Assembly (NCBI RefSeq): GCF_000300335.1
Contig: NZ_AMRM01000008.1
Coordinates: 62,001-126,000, forward strand
From: Nitratireductor pacificus pht-3B
GTDB taxonomy: Bacteria > Pseudomonadota > Alphaproteobacteria > Rhizobiales > Rhizobiaceae
DNA length: 64,000 nucleotides
Direction: 5' to 3'
Shown here in pieces: positions 16,078-25,231 of this stretch. The position numbers were made by a program, and so were the translations under genes. The notes under the pieces are model-generated. The model was given only the letters and a program-made list of their open reading frames with translations. It was not told the DNA's origin and ran no database searches. Positions within the stretch are counted from its first letter, which is position 1, and each line of letters begins with the position of its first letter.

Positions 16078-16781
16078 GTGTTCTCCTCGCGGCCGCCGGG
16101 CGCGCCGTGCGCGGCCAGAATGGCGTCCAGATTGTTGCCGGCGATGGCGGCGATGGCGGTGGCCTCCCGCTCGCCGATCCTGCTCCAGCCCATGCGGCGG
16201 CGGACGGCCTCGTTGGCGATGCGGAAATAGACGATCTGGCCGATGAGGGTGAAGACGGTCAGCCGGGTCGATTGGCTGTCCGCCGGCGTGCCGGTGGCGG
16301 TCGACCAGACCTGGCACAAGCGTTCGTGGACCGGCGCGAAGACGCCGTCATAGATGCGGTCGAGCGCGACGGTCGGATGGGCCAGCTCGCGCAGCACGAA
16401 CTGGACGATCAGTCCCGCCTCCTCGCTGGCGATGATGAAGCCGGTCATGCCCTGGAGCGCCCTGCGGAGCAGCGCCCGCGCCTCGGCGGGGGTATGCGCC
16501 GTTTCGCGCAGGTTGAGATCGAGCGCGTTACCGGCCGCCGTGCCGAGCAGGGCGACGATGTGGTCGGCGCAGGCGGTGCGCAGCCCTTCCTTGCCGCCGA
16601 AATGATAGGAGATGGAGCCGATGTTCGCCTTGGCGCGGGTGGCGATCTCGCGCGTCGTCGTCGCCTCGAAGCCCTTTTCGCCGAACAGCTTCAGGGCCGC
16701 CAGAACGAGGGAGCGCCGCGTGTGCTCGGCGGAGGTGAGGCGGCCGCGCAGGCCGCTATCGGGTTCGGTGGAACGGTTCAT
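16074..16781 (-). CDS. TetR/AcrR-family regulator, CecR-like
   Basis: 235 residues. The TetR helix-turn-helix is at residues about 23-70 (ALKLFGEKGFEATTTREIAT, then ANIGSISYHFGGKEGL). The C-terminal part (REMAHPT-like RELAHPTVALDRIYDGVFAP) belongs to the CerR/DUF1956 type seen in CecR (YbiH) of E. coli. First gene of the exporter operon and overlapping HlyD, so it probably autoregulates the operon. A 22-base near-perfect palindrome lies directly upstream. Confidence 0.9.
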   Translation of the reverse strand: MNRSTEPDSGLRGRLTSAEHTRRSLVLAALKLFGEKGFEATTTREIATRAKANIGSISYHFGGKEGLRTACADHIVALLGTAAGNALDLNLRETAHTPAEARALLRRALQGMTGFIIASEEAGLIVQFVLRELAHPTVALDRIYDGVFAPVHERLCQVWSTATGTPADSQSTRLTVFTLIGQIVYFRIANEAVRRRMGWSRIGEREATAIAAIAGNNLDAILAAHGAPGGREENT

Positions 16782-16789
16782 GGGTCTTC

Positions 16790-16811
16790 TTTAATCAATC
16801 GTTTGAATAAA
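16790..16811 (-). promoter_or_regulatory. Operator and promoter of the TetR-exporter operon
   Basis: TTTAATCAATC (16790-16800) and GTTTGAATAAA (16801-16811) form a 22-base inverted repeat with only two mismatched pairs apart from the centre. On the minus strand TTGACT (just upstream, ending at 16810) and TAAAGA 17 bases on make a plausible promoter overlapped by the repeat, so repression by the TetR protein is expected. Confidence 0.65.
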
Positions 16812-17074
16812 GTCAACGGGAGTCGCAACCTGCGTGTTACCGCGGATCGCTGGATGCCCGGGTGCTCGGATGCTCCGGATGGCGGAAATGCGGGATGCGT
16901 CGAGGCATCCGGCATCGCCGCTTGGCGGCGTTGGGCTGTGGAGGGGTGGCATGCCGGGACCTGATCGCCCATATGCTCTCCTGGAAATGCGGAAGTGACT
17001 CCCGCCCTTTCTTGACCATCACGGATACTCTAAGTTCCGCCAGCGACGGGTCATCGAATCGAAGCGTGAGGCCG

Positions 17075-17890
17075 ATGAGCGAACAAACCAGCAGTCTGCT
17101 AGACCGGTTCGGCCGCTTCCTGGCACGGCGTCTGCAGAGCGAATCGTCCGGCTACGAGCCCTACACGCCGTCCGACCCGGCGACGCTGCACCGGACGCTG
17201 CAGCCGGGCGACATCCTGCTGATCGAGGGCAACCAGCGCATCTCGGCGGCGATCAAGTATCTGACCCAGTCGACCTGGAGCCACGCCGCCCTCTATGTCG
17301 GCGACGCCCTGCCAGAACCGGAAGACGGGTCCGACCGGCCCCGCCTGATCGAGGTCAATCTGGGCGATGGCTGCATCGCCGTGCCGCTGTCCAAGTACCG
17401 CACCTACAACACGCGCATCTGCCGGGCGAGCGGGCTGACGCCGGACGACCGCGACGCCATCGTCAGCTTCATGATCGGCAAGCTCGGCCTGCGCTACGAC
17501 ATGCGCAACATCTTCGACCTCTTGCGCTATTTCATGCCGACCCCACCCGTCCCGGTGCGCTGGCGGCGACGCATGATCGCGCTCGGCTCGGGCGACCCGA
17601 CACGCGCCATCTGCTCCTCGCTGATCGCCCAGGCGTTCCAGAACGTGCGCTACCCGATCCTGCCCGAGGTGACGCGCGCGCCCGGAAGGGCCTCGGCGCA
17701 GTCCACCTTCTCGCGCAGCGAGATCCTGCATATCCGTCACTACACGCTGTTCACGCCGCGCGACTTCGACCTGTCGCCCTTCTTCGAGATCGTCAAGCCG
17801 ACGCTGGCCTTCGGCTTCGACTACAAGAAATTGCTCTGGGCGCGCGACCAGAACGGCGAGGCCACCGCCATTTCCGGCGGGAGCGACTGA
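17075..17890 (+). CDS. YiiX/YebB-like permuted papain-fold protein
   Basis: 271 residues from the ATG at 17075. The family is a circularly permuted NlpC/P60 (papain-like) group. The signature order is seen: QPGDILLIEGNQRISAAIKY, then STWSHAALYVGD with the catalytic His, an acidic LIEVNLGDG strand, and the catalytic Cys in AICSSLIAQAF near residue 177. No signal peptide, so it is probably cytoplasmic or membrane-associated. It overlaps the next gene, a cation/proton antiporter, by 1 base, implying co-expression. Substrate (amide or thioester, perhaps lipid) unknown. Confidence 0.8.
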   Translation: MSEQTSSLLDRFGRFLARRLQSESSGYEPYTPSDPATLHRTLQPGDILLIEGNQRISAAIKYLTQSTWSHAALYVGDALPEPEDGSDRPRLIEVNLGDGCIAVPLSKYRTYNTRICRASGLTPDDRDAIVSFMIGKLGLRYDMRNIFDLLRYFMPTPPVPVRWRRRMIALGSGDPTRAICSSLIAQAFQNVRYPILPEVTRAPGRASAQSTFSRSEILHIRHYTLFTPRDFDLSPFFEIVKPTLAFGFDYKKLLWARDQNGEATAISGGSD

Positions 17891-19098
17891 TGGACATCCA
17901 TACGGCGCTGGTGCTCCTGTTCGCCTGCTTCACCGCCTATTCGCTGGTGGCGCGGCGGCTGGAAGCGTCGGTCCTGTCCGGCCCCATGCTGTTCACGGCG
18001 CTCGGCTATCTCTTCTTCAGCATCGACGCGACGCTGCTCTCGCCACTCGACAATGCGGTCGTCGAGTTCCTGGCCACGGCGACACTCGTCATCATCCTGT
18101 TCCGCGACGCGGCGAACATCCGCATTTCCAGCGTCATCGCCCGGCGGGCGACGGCGCTCATCTCGGCGCGGCTGCTGTTCATCGGCATCCCGCTGACCAT
18201 CCTGGCGGGGACGCTGGCCGGGCTGGCGCTCTTCCCCATGCTCGGCCTGTTCGGCGCCCTGGTGCTCGCCATCGTGCTGACGCCGACCGACGCGGCGCTT
18301 GCGCAGCCCGTTTTCGGCAATGACGGGCTGCCGGAGATCGAGCGCGAGGCGCTCGACGTCGAAAGCGGGCTGAACGACGGCCTCTGCCTGCCGCTTCTGC
18401 TGATCACGCTGGCGCTGGCCGCCGACACCGGCGACGGCGAGGGCATGGCGGGTCATGCCACCTTCTTCCTGAAGCAGGTGGTCTTCGGGCCGGCCGTCGG
18501 GCTGGCGGTCGGTTATCTCGGCGCGGCATGCGCGGGTTTCGCCTTCGAGCGCGCGCTGTCGAACCCGGCCGGGAGGACGCCGATCATGGTCGGACTGGCG
18601 GGGCTGGCCTATCTCGCCGCCGAGCAGATGGGCGGCAACGGTTTTCTGGCCGCGTTCATGGCCGGGCTTGCCTTCGGCTGGCGCCTGCCGGCAGAAACGG
18701 TCGAGAAGGTGAGCAATTTCGCGATGACGGAAGGGTCGATCCTGACGAACCTCACCTTCCTGATCTTCGGAGCCGTCATGCTGCCGCGCGCCTTCGAGAC
18801 GCCGCTGGCCCCGGCGCTCCTCTATGCGGTCCTCAGCCTGACCGTGGTGCGCATGCTGCCGGTGCTTGTCGCCATGTTCGGCACACGATCGACCGGCCGG
18901 GCGAAACTTTTCGTCGGCTGGTTCGGTCCACGCGGGCTGGCTTCCGTCCTCTATCTGATCCTGGTGGTCGACCAGTCCGGCTTCACCGCCGCCGGGCAAG
19001 TGACGAACATCGCCGTCTTCACCATTCTTCTGTCGGTGGTGCTGCACGGGGTGAGCGCGCCCTTCGCGCAGCGCCTGTTCTTCCCGGCGCGCGGCTGA
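17890..19098 (+). CDS. CPA1-type cation/proton antiporter (NhaP-like)
   Basis: 402 residues, about 12 hydrophobic segments. CPA1 features: ALVLAIVLTPTDAALAQPVFG, with the TPTD motif (family TD motif of the unwound helix), then IEREALDVESGLNDGLCLPLL with the ion-binding Asp of the ESGLND sequence, and GWFGPRGLASVLYL near the C-terminus. Exchanges Na+ or K+ for H+ in the inner membrane. The C-terminal cytoplasmic regulatory domain of long members is absent. ATG shares its first base with the stop of the papain-like gene. Confidence 0.92.
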   Translation: MDIHTALVLLFACFTAYSLVARRLEASVLSGPMLFTALGYLFFSIDATLLSPLDNAVVEFLATATLVIILFRDAANIRISSVIARRATALISARLLFIGIPLTILAGTLAGLALFPMLGLFGALVLAIVLTPTDAALAQPVFGNDGLPEIEREALDVESGLNDGLCLPLLLITLALAADTGDGEGMAGHATFFLKQVVFGPAVGLAVGYLGAACAGFAFERALSNPAGRTPIMVGLAGLAYLAAEQMGGNGFLAAFMAGLAFGWRLPAETVEKVSNFAMTEGSILTNLTFLIFGAVMLPRAFETPLAPALLYAVLSLTVVRMLPVLVAMFGTRSTGRAKLFVGWFGPRGLASVLYLILVVDQSGFTAAGQVTNIAVFTILLSVVLHGVSAPFAQRLFFPARG

Positions 19099-19230
19099 AA
19101 CGGCTCGAGCCCGCCTCACGGCAAGTTGTGACCCCGTCCGCCTCGCCGCTGGGCGCAGAACGCGCTATAATCCCCTTCGCTGTTGCCGGGCCGCATGCCC
19201 GCGGCCCGACCGTAATCCGGGAGGCCCGAT

Positions 19231-20022
19231 ATGGCTGGTTTTCACGTGATGGCCGGGACAGAGGACACGATGGCGCTGCCGACCGTCCGCAGCATCACCA
19301 CTTCGGACGTGATCGATGCGCTTGGCCGCGGACTCGACGATTTCTGGCAAAAGCCGTCACATTACGCGTTTCTCTGCATCATCTATCCGCTTGTCGGCGT
19401 GGTGCTGATCTACTGGGCCTCGGGCGCCAATGCCCTGCCGCTGCTGTTTCCGCTCGCCTCAGGCTTCGCGCTGCTCGGCCCTTTCGCCGCCATCGGCCTC
19501 TACGAGATCAGCCGCCGCCGCGAACAGGGTCTCGACACCTCCTGGCGGCATGCCTTCGAAGTCCTGAAATCGCCGGCGATCCCGTCGATCATGGCGGTTG
19601 GCGGCATGCTGTTCATCATCTTCGTCGCCTGGCTGCTCGTCGCGCAGGGGCTTTACGTGCGCCTGTTCGGGCCGGAGGCACCGGTTTCGGCCTCGGCCTT
19701 CTTCGAGCGCGTCTTCACCACGCCCGAAGGGTCGATGCTGATGGTGCTCGGCAACGGGATCGGACTGATCTTCGCGCTGGCCGTGCTCATCACCACCTCG
19801 ATCGCCTTTCCGATGCTGGTCGACCGCGATTGCGGCGCCGTCGCCGCCGTCCTGACCTCCATTCGGGCGGCGGGCAGGAACCCGCTGCCGATGCTGCTGT
19901 GGGGCATCGTCGTGGCGGGCGCGCTGATCGTCGGCTCGCTGCCCCTGTTTGCGGGGCTGGCGGTGGTGATGCCGATCCTCGGCCACGCCACCTGGCATCT
20001 CTATCGCAAGCTGGTCGTGTAG
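19231..20022 (+). CDS. DUF2189 integral membrane protein
   Basis: 263 residues, six hydrophobic segments between about residues 45 and 250. The DUF2189 core is visible: ALGRGLDDFWQKPSHYAFLC, FPLASGFALLGPFAAIGLYE and SRRREQGLDTSWRHAF. Found widely in alphaproteobacteria, sometimes annotated as a cytochrome c oxidase-linked protein because it lies near terminal oxidases; that fits its place just before a bd-type oxidase, but no activity has been shown. GGGAGG lies 6 bases before the chosen ATG. Confidence 0.85.
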   Translation: MAGFHVMAGTEDTMALPTVRSITTSDVIDALGRGLDDFWQKPSHYAFLCIIYPLVGVVLIYWASGANALPLLFPLASGFALLGPFAAIGLYEISRRREQGLDTSWRHAFEVLKSPAIPSIMAVGGMLFIIFVAWLLVAQGLYVRLFGPEAPVSASAFFERVFTTPEGSMLMVLGNGIGLIFALAVLITTSIAFPMLVDRDCGAVAAVLTSIRAAGRNPLPMLLWGIVVAGALIVGSLPLFAGLAVVMPILGHATWHLYRKLVV

Positions 20023-20162
20023 CCGGCATGACGTGACCGGGATTGCACCACGCTGCGCGCTTTGCCGCAGCGTGGCGGCTTGCCACAGCGACCGAGCGCC
20101 GCTTTGACGAAGCAGGCAGGCGGGACTACCTTCCCCCGTGTTGTCACAGCCGGGAGACCTCG

Positions 20163-21527
20163 ATGGACCCGCTTTTGTTGTCGCGCATCCAGTTCGGCGC
20201 GAATATTTCCTTTCACATCCTGTTTCCCGCCATCACCATTTCGCTCGGCTGGTTCCTGCTGTTCTTCAAATGGCGTTACAACCGCACGGGCGACGAAGCC
20301 TGGATGCGTGCCTATTTCACCTGGGTGAAGGTGTTCGCCCTCTCGTTCGCGCTCGGCGTCGTCTCCGGGGTGACGATGACCTTCCAGTTCGGCACCAACT
20401 GGCCGGGCTTCATGGAGACGGTCGGCAACATCGCCGGGCCGCTGCTCGGCTACGAGGTGCTGACGGCATTCTTCCTCGAGGCCGTGTTCCTCGGCATCAT
20501 GCTGTTCGGCTTCCGCAAGGTGTCGAACCGGGTGCACACGCTGGCGACCTTCCTGGTGGCCTTCGGCACGACCATGTCGGCCTTCTGGATCCTGGCGCTG
20601 AACTCGTGGATGCAGACGCCCGCGGGCTTCGAGATGCGCGACGGCGTCGCCTACGCCACCGACTGGTGGGCGGTGATCTTCAACCCGTCCTTCCCCTACC
20701 GGCTGATCCACATGCTGCTCGCTTCGGGCCTGACGGCGGCGTTTCTCGTCGCCGGCTTCTCGGCCCTGCGCCATCTGGCTGGCGACCGCTCGGAAAGCAT
20801 GTGGAAGGCGCTCCGGACGGGCATCGCCGTCGGCGCGGTGCTGATCCCGCTGCAAATCTTCGCTGGCGACCAGCACGGTTTGAACACGCTCGAGCACCAG
20901 CCGGCCAAGGTGGCGGCGATGGAGGCCAACTGGGAAACGCGCTCCAACGTGCCGCTGGTGCTGTTCGCGCTGCCCGACGAGGCGGCAAAGGAGAACCGTT
21001 ACGAGCTGGCCATTCCCAACGGGGCGTCGCTGATCCTCAGGCACAGCGCCTCCGGCGTCGTGCCGGGTCTCGATCAGTTCGAGGGCGAGCATCCGCCGGT
21101 CATGCCGGTGTTCTGGGCCTTCCGCATCATGGTCGGGGTGGGCCTTGCGATGCTCCTGTTCTCTTGGGCGGGCGCCTTCTACCTTTTCCGCCGCGGCACG
21201 CTGCCGAAGCCGCTGGCACTGGTCCTCGTCCCGATGGCGCTCTCGGGCTGGGTCGGTGTGCTGGCCGGCTGGTACACGACGGAGATCGGCCGTCAGCCCT
21301 GGCTGGTGACCGGCGTGCTCAAGACGGCGGACGCCGTCGGGCCGGTGGCCGGCGGCCATGTGGCGCTGACGCTGGCCGGCTATCTGGCGCTCTACGCGGT
21401 TCTGCTGGTCGTCTATCTGGGCGTCTTGATCCACATGGCGCTGAAGGCGGCCAGGGAAGGCGACCGCTCGCCCAGCCCCGCCAGCGGCGACCACGCCATG
21501 TCGCAACCGATGCAGGCGGGGGAGTGA
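20163..21527 (+). CDS. cioA: Cytochrome bd-type quinol oxidase subunit I, cyanide-insensitive type
   Basis: 454 residues, starting MDPLLLSRIQFGANISFH with the heme b595 ligand His18; the second heme ligand is His in PYRLIHMLL near residue 185. Oxidises ubiquinol and reduces O2 with high affinity in the inner membrane. The Q-loop (EHQPAKVAAMEANWET onwards) is short, lacking the C-terminal insert of E. coli CydA (522 residues), as in CioA of Pseudomonas. GRQPWLVTGVLKTADAV is the conserved late segment. No cydX/cydZ and no cydDC are nearby. Ribosome site GGGAG precedes the ATG. Confidence 0.93.
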   Translation: MDPLLLSRIQFGANISFHILFPAITISLGWFLLFFKWRYNRTGDEAWMRAYFTWVKVFALSFALGVVSGVTMTFQFGTNWPGFMETVGNIAGPLLGYEVLTAFFLEAVFLGIMLFGFRKVSNRVHTLATFLVAFGTTMSAFWILALNSWMQTPAGFEMRDGVAYATDWWAVIFNPSFPYRLIHMLLASGLTAAFLVAGFSALRHLAGDRSESMWKALRTGIAVGAVLIPLQIFAGDQHGLNTLEHQPAKVAAMEANWETRSNVPLVLFALPDEAAKENRYELAIPNGASLILRHSASGVVPGLDQFEGEHPPVMPVFWAFRIMVGVGLAMLLFSWAGAFYLFRRGTLPKPLALVLVPMALSGWVGVLAGWYTTEIGRQPWLVTGVLKTADAVGPVAGGHVALTLAGYLALYAVLLVVYLGVLIHMALKAAREGDRSPSPASGDHAMSQPMQAGE

Positions 21528-21573
21528 CAGCGATGACCAGGGCAAGCGCGACCACGGCGGAAGGAGCCCCGAC

Positions 21574-22578
21574 ATGATACTCGACTGGCCGACCCTGCTG
21601 CCGCTCATCTTTGCCGGGCTGATGGGCGTCTCGATCCTGCTCTACGTCATTCTCGACGGCTTCGACCTCGGCATCGGCATCCTGTTCACAGGCGCCGACG
21701 ATGCCGAGAAGGACACGATGATCGCCGCCATCGGCCCATTCTGGGACGCCAACGAGACCTGGCTGGTGCTGGCCGTCGGCCTGCTGCTCGTCGCCTTTCC
21801 GGTGGCGCACGGCGTCATCCTGACGGCGCTCTATCTGCCGGTCTTCGTGCTCCTCCTCGGTCTGATCCTGCGCGGCGTCGCCTTCGATTTCCGCGCCAAG
21901 GTGCCGGTGCACCGCAAGGGGCGCTGGAACATGCTCTTCTTCGCCGGGTCGCTGCTGGCGGCCCTGGCGCAGGGCTACATGCTCGGCATCTACGTGCTCG
22001 GCCTGCAGCAGGGCCTGCCGGCGATGGGCTTCGCGCTTCTGACTGCGATCTGCCTTACCGCCGCCTATGCCGCGATGGGGGCCGCCTGGCTGATCTACAA
22101 GACGGAAGGGGCGCTGCAGGAAAAGGCGGTGCGCTGGCTGCGCCGGGCGCTGGTGCTGACCGTGGCCGGCATGGGCGCGGTTTCGCTCGCCACGCCGCTC
22201 GCCAGCCCGCGCATCTTCGACAAATGGTTCGCCTGGCCGCAGATGGCCCTGCTGGCGCCGCTGCCGGTCGTCTCGGGACTGCTGTTCCTGTGGCTGTGGC
22301 GCATCAGCGGGAAGCTGCCGGCCGAAGGCGACGCCCATTCGCTAAAACCGTTCATCGCGCTGGCGCTGATCTTCGCCGCCGGTTTCGGTGGGCTTGCCTA
22401 TTCGTTCTATCCCTATGTGGTGCCCGAGCGCATGACGATCTGGGAAGCGGCGGCGGCGACCGACAGCCTGGCCTTCATCCTGATCGGCACGGCCTTCGTC
22501 CTGCCCGTCATCCTCGGCTACACGATCTATGCCTACCGGGTGTTCGGCGGCAAGGCGGTCGACCTGTCCTACGACTGA
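21574..22578 (+). CDS. cioB: Cytochrome bd-type quinol oxidase subunit II, cyanide-insensitive type
   Basis: 334 residues, about eight membrane segments. The N-terminus LLYVILDGFDLGIGILF and the GPFWDANETWLVL motif are diagnostic of CydB/CioB. Forms the heterodimer with the protein encoded 46 bases upstream; AAGGAG precedes the ATG. At 334 residues it matches CioB rather than the 379-residue E. coli CydB. Convergent with a MarR gene 6 bases away. Confidence 0.94.
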   Translation: MILDWPTLLPLIFAGLMGVSILLYVILDGFDLGIGILFTGADDAEKDTMIAAIGPFWDANETWLVLAVGLLLVAFPVAHGVILTALYLPVFVLLLGLILRGVAFDFRAKVPVHRKGRWNMLFFAGSLLAALAQGYMLGIYVLGLQQGLPAMGFALLTAICLTAAYAAMGAAWLIYKTEGALQEKAVRWLRRALVLTVAGMGAVSLATPLASPRIFDKWFAWPQMALLAPLPVVSGLLFLWLWRISGKLPAEGDAHSLKPFIALALIFAAGFGGLAYSFYPYVVPERMTIWEAAAATDSLAFILIGTAFVLPVILGYTIYAYRVFGGKAVDLSYD

Positions 22579-22584
22579 GGCGCG

Positions 22585-23040
22585 TCAGGCCGGGCGCGGT
22601 TCGAGCAGGTTCAGATTGTCGGCCATCTTCTGCAGAGCGCCGACCACGGCGCGACGCTCGTCGCCGCTCATGCCGCTCAGCGCCTCGTCATAGATGTCGC
22701 TGCCGATGTCCCTGATCGCCTGGTAGGCGGCCTGCGCCTTCGGCGTGGCATAGATCATCCGCACGCGCCGGTCCGTGCGCGCCGCGCGGCGCTGGACCCA
22801 GCCGGCCTCGGCCATGCGGTCGACCAGGCGCGAGACGCTGATCGGTTCGATCTCGAGAAGCTCGGCGAGGCGGCTCTGCGGCACGCCTTCGGTGGCAAGC
22901 AGGCGAAACAGCAGCTGCCACTGCGCCGGCGTCAGGCCGTATTCGCTGCCGTGCTCCTGCAACCGCCTGCGCATCAGGCGCGCCACGTCGTGAATGAGGA
23001 AGCCCAGCTTCTCGATGTCCTGATTTTCCATGCGCGGCAT
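22585..23040 (-). CDS. MarR-family transcriptional regulator
   Basis: 151 residues from ATG at 23040; a second ATG 9 bases on (23031) is equally possible and neither has a clear ribosome site. The winged helix spans about 30-110: GLTPAQWQLLFRLLATEGVP, LAELLEIEPISVSRLVDRMAE as recognition helix and RRAARTDRRVRMIYAT as the wing. Ends in a dimerising helix. The self-complementary CATATATG at 23037-23044 covers the start and could be part of an operator. Target genes are unknown; its position by cioAB is convergent, so control of the oxidase is not implied. Confidence 0.88.
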   Translation of the reverse strand: MPRMENQDIEKLGFLIHDVARLMRRRLQEHGSEYGLTPAQWQLLFRLLATEGVPQSRLAELLEIEPISVSRLVDRMAEAGWVQRRAARTDRRVRMIYATPKAQAAYQAIRDIGSDIYDEALSGMSGDERRAVVGALQKMADNLNLLEPRPA

Positions 23041-23211
23041 ATATGGTCGGCGCCGGATGGCTTCAACCTGATCGGCCGGGCAAGCTCGCCGGCTCCTGCC
23101 GCCTACCGACAAAATTGCGGATCGCCCTGACCGCCCTGCAATGCCCGTCCCGCAATGCCCGCCTTGCAATGCCCGCTTGTCGAAGGAATGGCCGCCTGCT
23201 AGAGCCTGCGC

Positions 23212-25020
23212 ATGACAAACACGCCCCTTTCACGAATCCGCAATTTCTCCATCGTCGCCCATATCGACCATGGCAAGTCGACGCTTGCCGACCGGCTGAT
23301 CCAGATGACCGGTTCTCTGGAAGTGCGCGAGATGAAGGAGCAGGTGCTCGATTCCATGGACATCGAGCGCGAGCGCGGCATCACCATCAAGGCGCAGACC
23401 GTTCGGCTGGAGTATGACGCCAAGGACGGCCAGCACTATGTGCTGAACCTGATGGACACGCCCGGGCATGTGGACTTCGCCTACGAGGTGTCGCGTTCGC
23501 TGTCCGCCTGCGAGGGCTCGCTGCTCGTCGTCGACGCCTCGCAGGGCGTCGAGGCGCAGACGCTGGCCAATGTCTACCAGGCGATCGACAACAATCACGA
23601 GATCGTCACCGTGCTCAACAAGGTGGACCTGCCCGCCGCCGACACGGACCGCGTGAAGGAGCAGATCGAGGAGGTGATCGGTCTCGACGCCTCCGAGGCG
23701 ATCCCGATCTCGGCCAAGACCGGCGTTGGCATCCCCGATGTGCTGGAAGCGATCGTCACGCAGCTTCCGGCGCCGCAGGAGGGCGATGCCGATGCGCCGC
23801 TGAAGGCGCTGCTGGTCGACAGCTGGTACGACGCCTATCTCGGCGTCATCGTTCTCGTGCGCGTCATTGACGGCCGGCTGAAGAAGGGCCAGACCATCCG
23901 CATGATGGGCACCAACGCCAAATATCCGGTCGACCGCGTCGGCGTGATGACGCCGAAGATGGTGATGGTCGATGAACTCGGCCCCGGCGAGATCGGTTTC
24001 ATCACCGCCTCGATCAAGGAAGTGGCCGACACCCGCGTCGGCGACACCATCACCGAGGACAAGAAGCCGACGGCGGCCGCCCTGCCCGGCTTCAAGCCGG
24101 CGCAGCCCGTGGTGTTCTGCGGCCTGTTCCCGGTCGATGCCGCCGATTTCGAGGATCTGCGCGCCGCTATGGGCAAGCTGCGGCTGAACGACGCCAGCTT
24201 CTCCTTCGAGATGGAAACCTCCGCCGCACTCGGCTTCGGCTTCCGCTGCGGCTTCCTCGGCCTCCTGCATCTGGAGATCATCCAGGAACGGCTGGAGCGC
24301 GAGTTCAATCTCGACCTGATCGCCACCGCGCCCTCGGTCGTCTACCGGATGAACCTGACCTCCGGCGACGTGGTCGAGCTGCACAACCCGGCCGACATGC
24401 CGGACGTGGTGCGCATCGCCTCGATCGAGGAACCCTGGATCAAGGCGACGATCATGACGCCGGACGAGTACCTCGGCGCGATCCTCAAGCTCTGCCAGGA
24501 GCGGCGCGGCATCCAGACCGACCTGTCCTATGTCGGCAAGCGCGCGCTGGTGACCTATGAGCTGCCGCTCAACGAAGTGGTGTTCGACTTCTACGACCGG
24601 CTGAAATCCATCTCCAAGGGCTATGCCAGCTTCGACTACACGTTGACCGGCTATCGCGAGGGCGACCTGGTGAAGATGTCGATCCTGGTCAACGAGGAGC
24701 CGGTCGACGCGCTGTCGATGCTGGTGCACCGCCAGGCGGCTGAGAAACGCGGCCGCGTCATGTGCGAGAAGCTGAAGGACCTGATCCCCCGGCACATGTT
24801 CAAGATACCGATCCAGGCCGCCATCGGCGGCAAGGTGATTGCGCGCGAGACCATTTCGGCGATGCGCAAGGACGTGACGGCGAAATGCTATGGCGGCGAC
24901 GTGACCCGCAAGCGCAAGCTGCTCGAGAAGCAGAAAGAGGGCAAGAAGCGCATGCGCCAGTTCGGCAAGGTGGAGATTCCGCAGGAAGCCTTCATCGAAG
25001 CCCTGAAGATGAGCGACTGA
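23212..25020 (+). CDS. lepA: Elongation factor 4 (LepA)
   Basis: 602 residues, the standard length. A translational GTPase that acts on stalled or late-initiating ribosomes. G1 [15 protein letters not shown]2 [11 protein letters not shown]3 DTPGHVDF and G4 NKVD are intact; the C-terminal LepA-specific domain ends with [20 protein letters not shown] and FIEALKMSD. No close neighbour on the same strand, so probably monocistronic. Confidence 0.98.
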   Translation: MTNTPLSRIRNFSIVAHIDHGKSTLADRLIQMTGSLEVREMKEQVLDSMDIERERGITIKAQTVRLEYDAKDGQHYVLNLMDTPGHVDFAYEVSRSLSACEGSLLVVDASQGVEAQTLANVYQAIDNNHEIVTVLNKVDLPAADTDRVKEQIEEVIGLDASEAIPISAKTGVGIPDVLEAIVTQLPAPQEGDADAPLKALLVDSWYDAYLGVIVLVRVIDGRLKKGQTIRMMGTNAKYPVDRVGVMTPKMVMVDELGPGEIGFITASIKEVADTRVGDTITEDKKPTAAALPGFKPAQPVVFCGLFPVDAADFEDLRAAMGKLRLNDASFSFEMETSAALGFGFRCGFLGLLHLEIIQERLEREFNLDLIATAPSVVYRMNLTSGDVVELHNPADMPDVVRIASIEEPWIKATIMTPDEYLGAILKLCQERRGIQTDLSYVGKRALVTYELPLNEVVFDFYDRLKSISKGYASFDYTLTGYREGDLVKMSILVNEEPVDALSMLVHRQAAEKRGRVMCEKLKDLIPRHMFKIPIQAAIGGKVIARETISAMRKDVTAKCYGGDVTRKRKLLEKQKEGKKRMRQFGKVEIPQEAFIEALKMSD

Positions 25021-25053
25021 CGCCACCCCGGAGGCCTCGTCCCCGGCGCTCCC

Positions 25054-25206
25054 TCACAGCGGTGCGGGAGCGGGCGGGACGCTGCCAAGGAGGAGCGGTC
25101 CCGCCCTGGACGCCGCAAAGTTCGGGTTGCCCCGTCCGCCCGTGTCGAGCGGCGCCGTCCAGAAATCCTGAAAAGAGGGAGGCATGCTGCGGCGCTGTTT
25201 CTTCAT
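25054..25206 (-). CDS. Possible 50-residue ORF, unknown
   Basis: From ATG at 25206 the minus strand encodes MKKQRRSMPPSFQDFWTAPL, then a Gly/Pro/Ala-rich tail, stopping at 25054. The ribosome site GGGGGGAGGA ends 7 bases before the ATG, which is strong. Against it: the C-terminal half overlaps a 9-pair inverted repeat that may be the lepA terminator, the tail is low complexity, and no family is known to me. It lies 25 bases beyond the end of the secreted-protein gene and could be its operon partner. Confidence 0.3.
   Translation of the reverse strand: MKKQRRSMPPSFQDFWTAPLDTGGRGNPNFAASRAGPLLLGSVPPAPAPL
25072..25106. terminator. Inverted repeat downstream of lepA
   Basis: GGGCGGGAC (25072-25080) and its exact reverse complement GTCCCGCCC (25098-25106) enclose a 17-base loop, 51 bases after the lepA stop. 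There is no T tract, so this is a weak or Rho-assisted terminator candidate. It overlaps the doubtful 50-residue ORF. Confidence 0.4.
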
Positions 25207-25231
25207 GGCGGCATCCTCCCCCCAGATGACG

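Noticed and set aside
18528-20036. A plus-strand 502-residue frame spanning the antiporter and DUF2189 genes
   Set aside because: It is an off-frame reading of two real genes joined across a gap by chance, with Arg/Gly-rich sequence and no motif.
21533-21577. A 14-codon frame between the two oxidase subunits, tested as a CydX-like small subunit
   Set aside because: The peptide MTRASATTAEGAPT has no hydrophobic segment and so cannot be a CydX-type membrane subunit.
23230-25026. A 598-residue minus-strand frame covering lepA
   Set aside because: It is an exact shadow of lepA, whose motifs are all in the plus frame.
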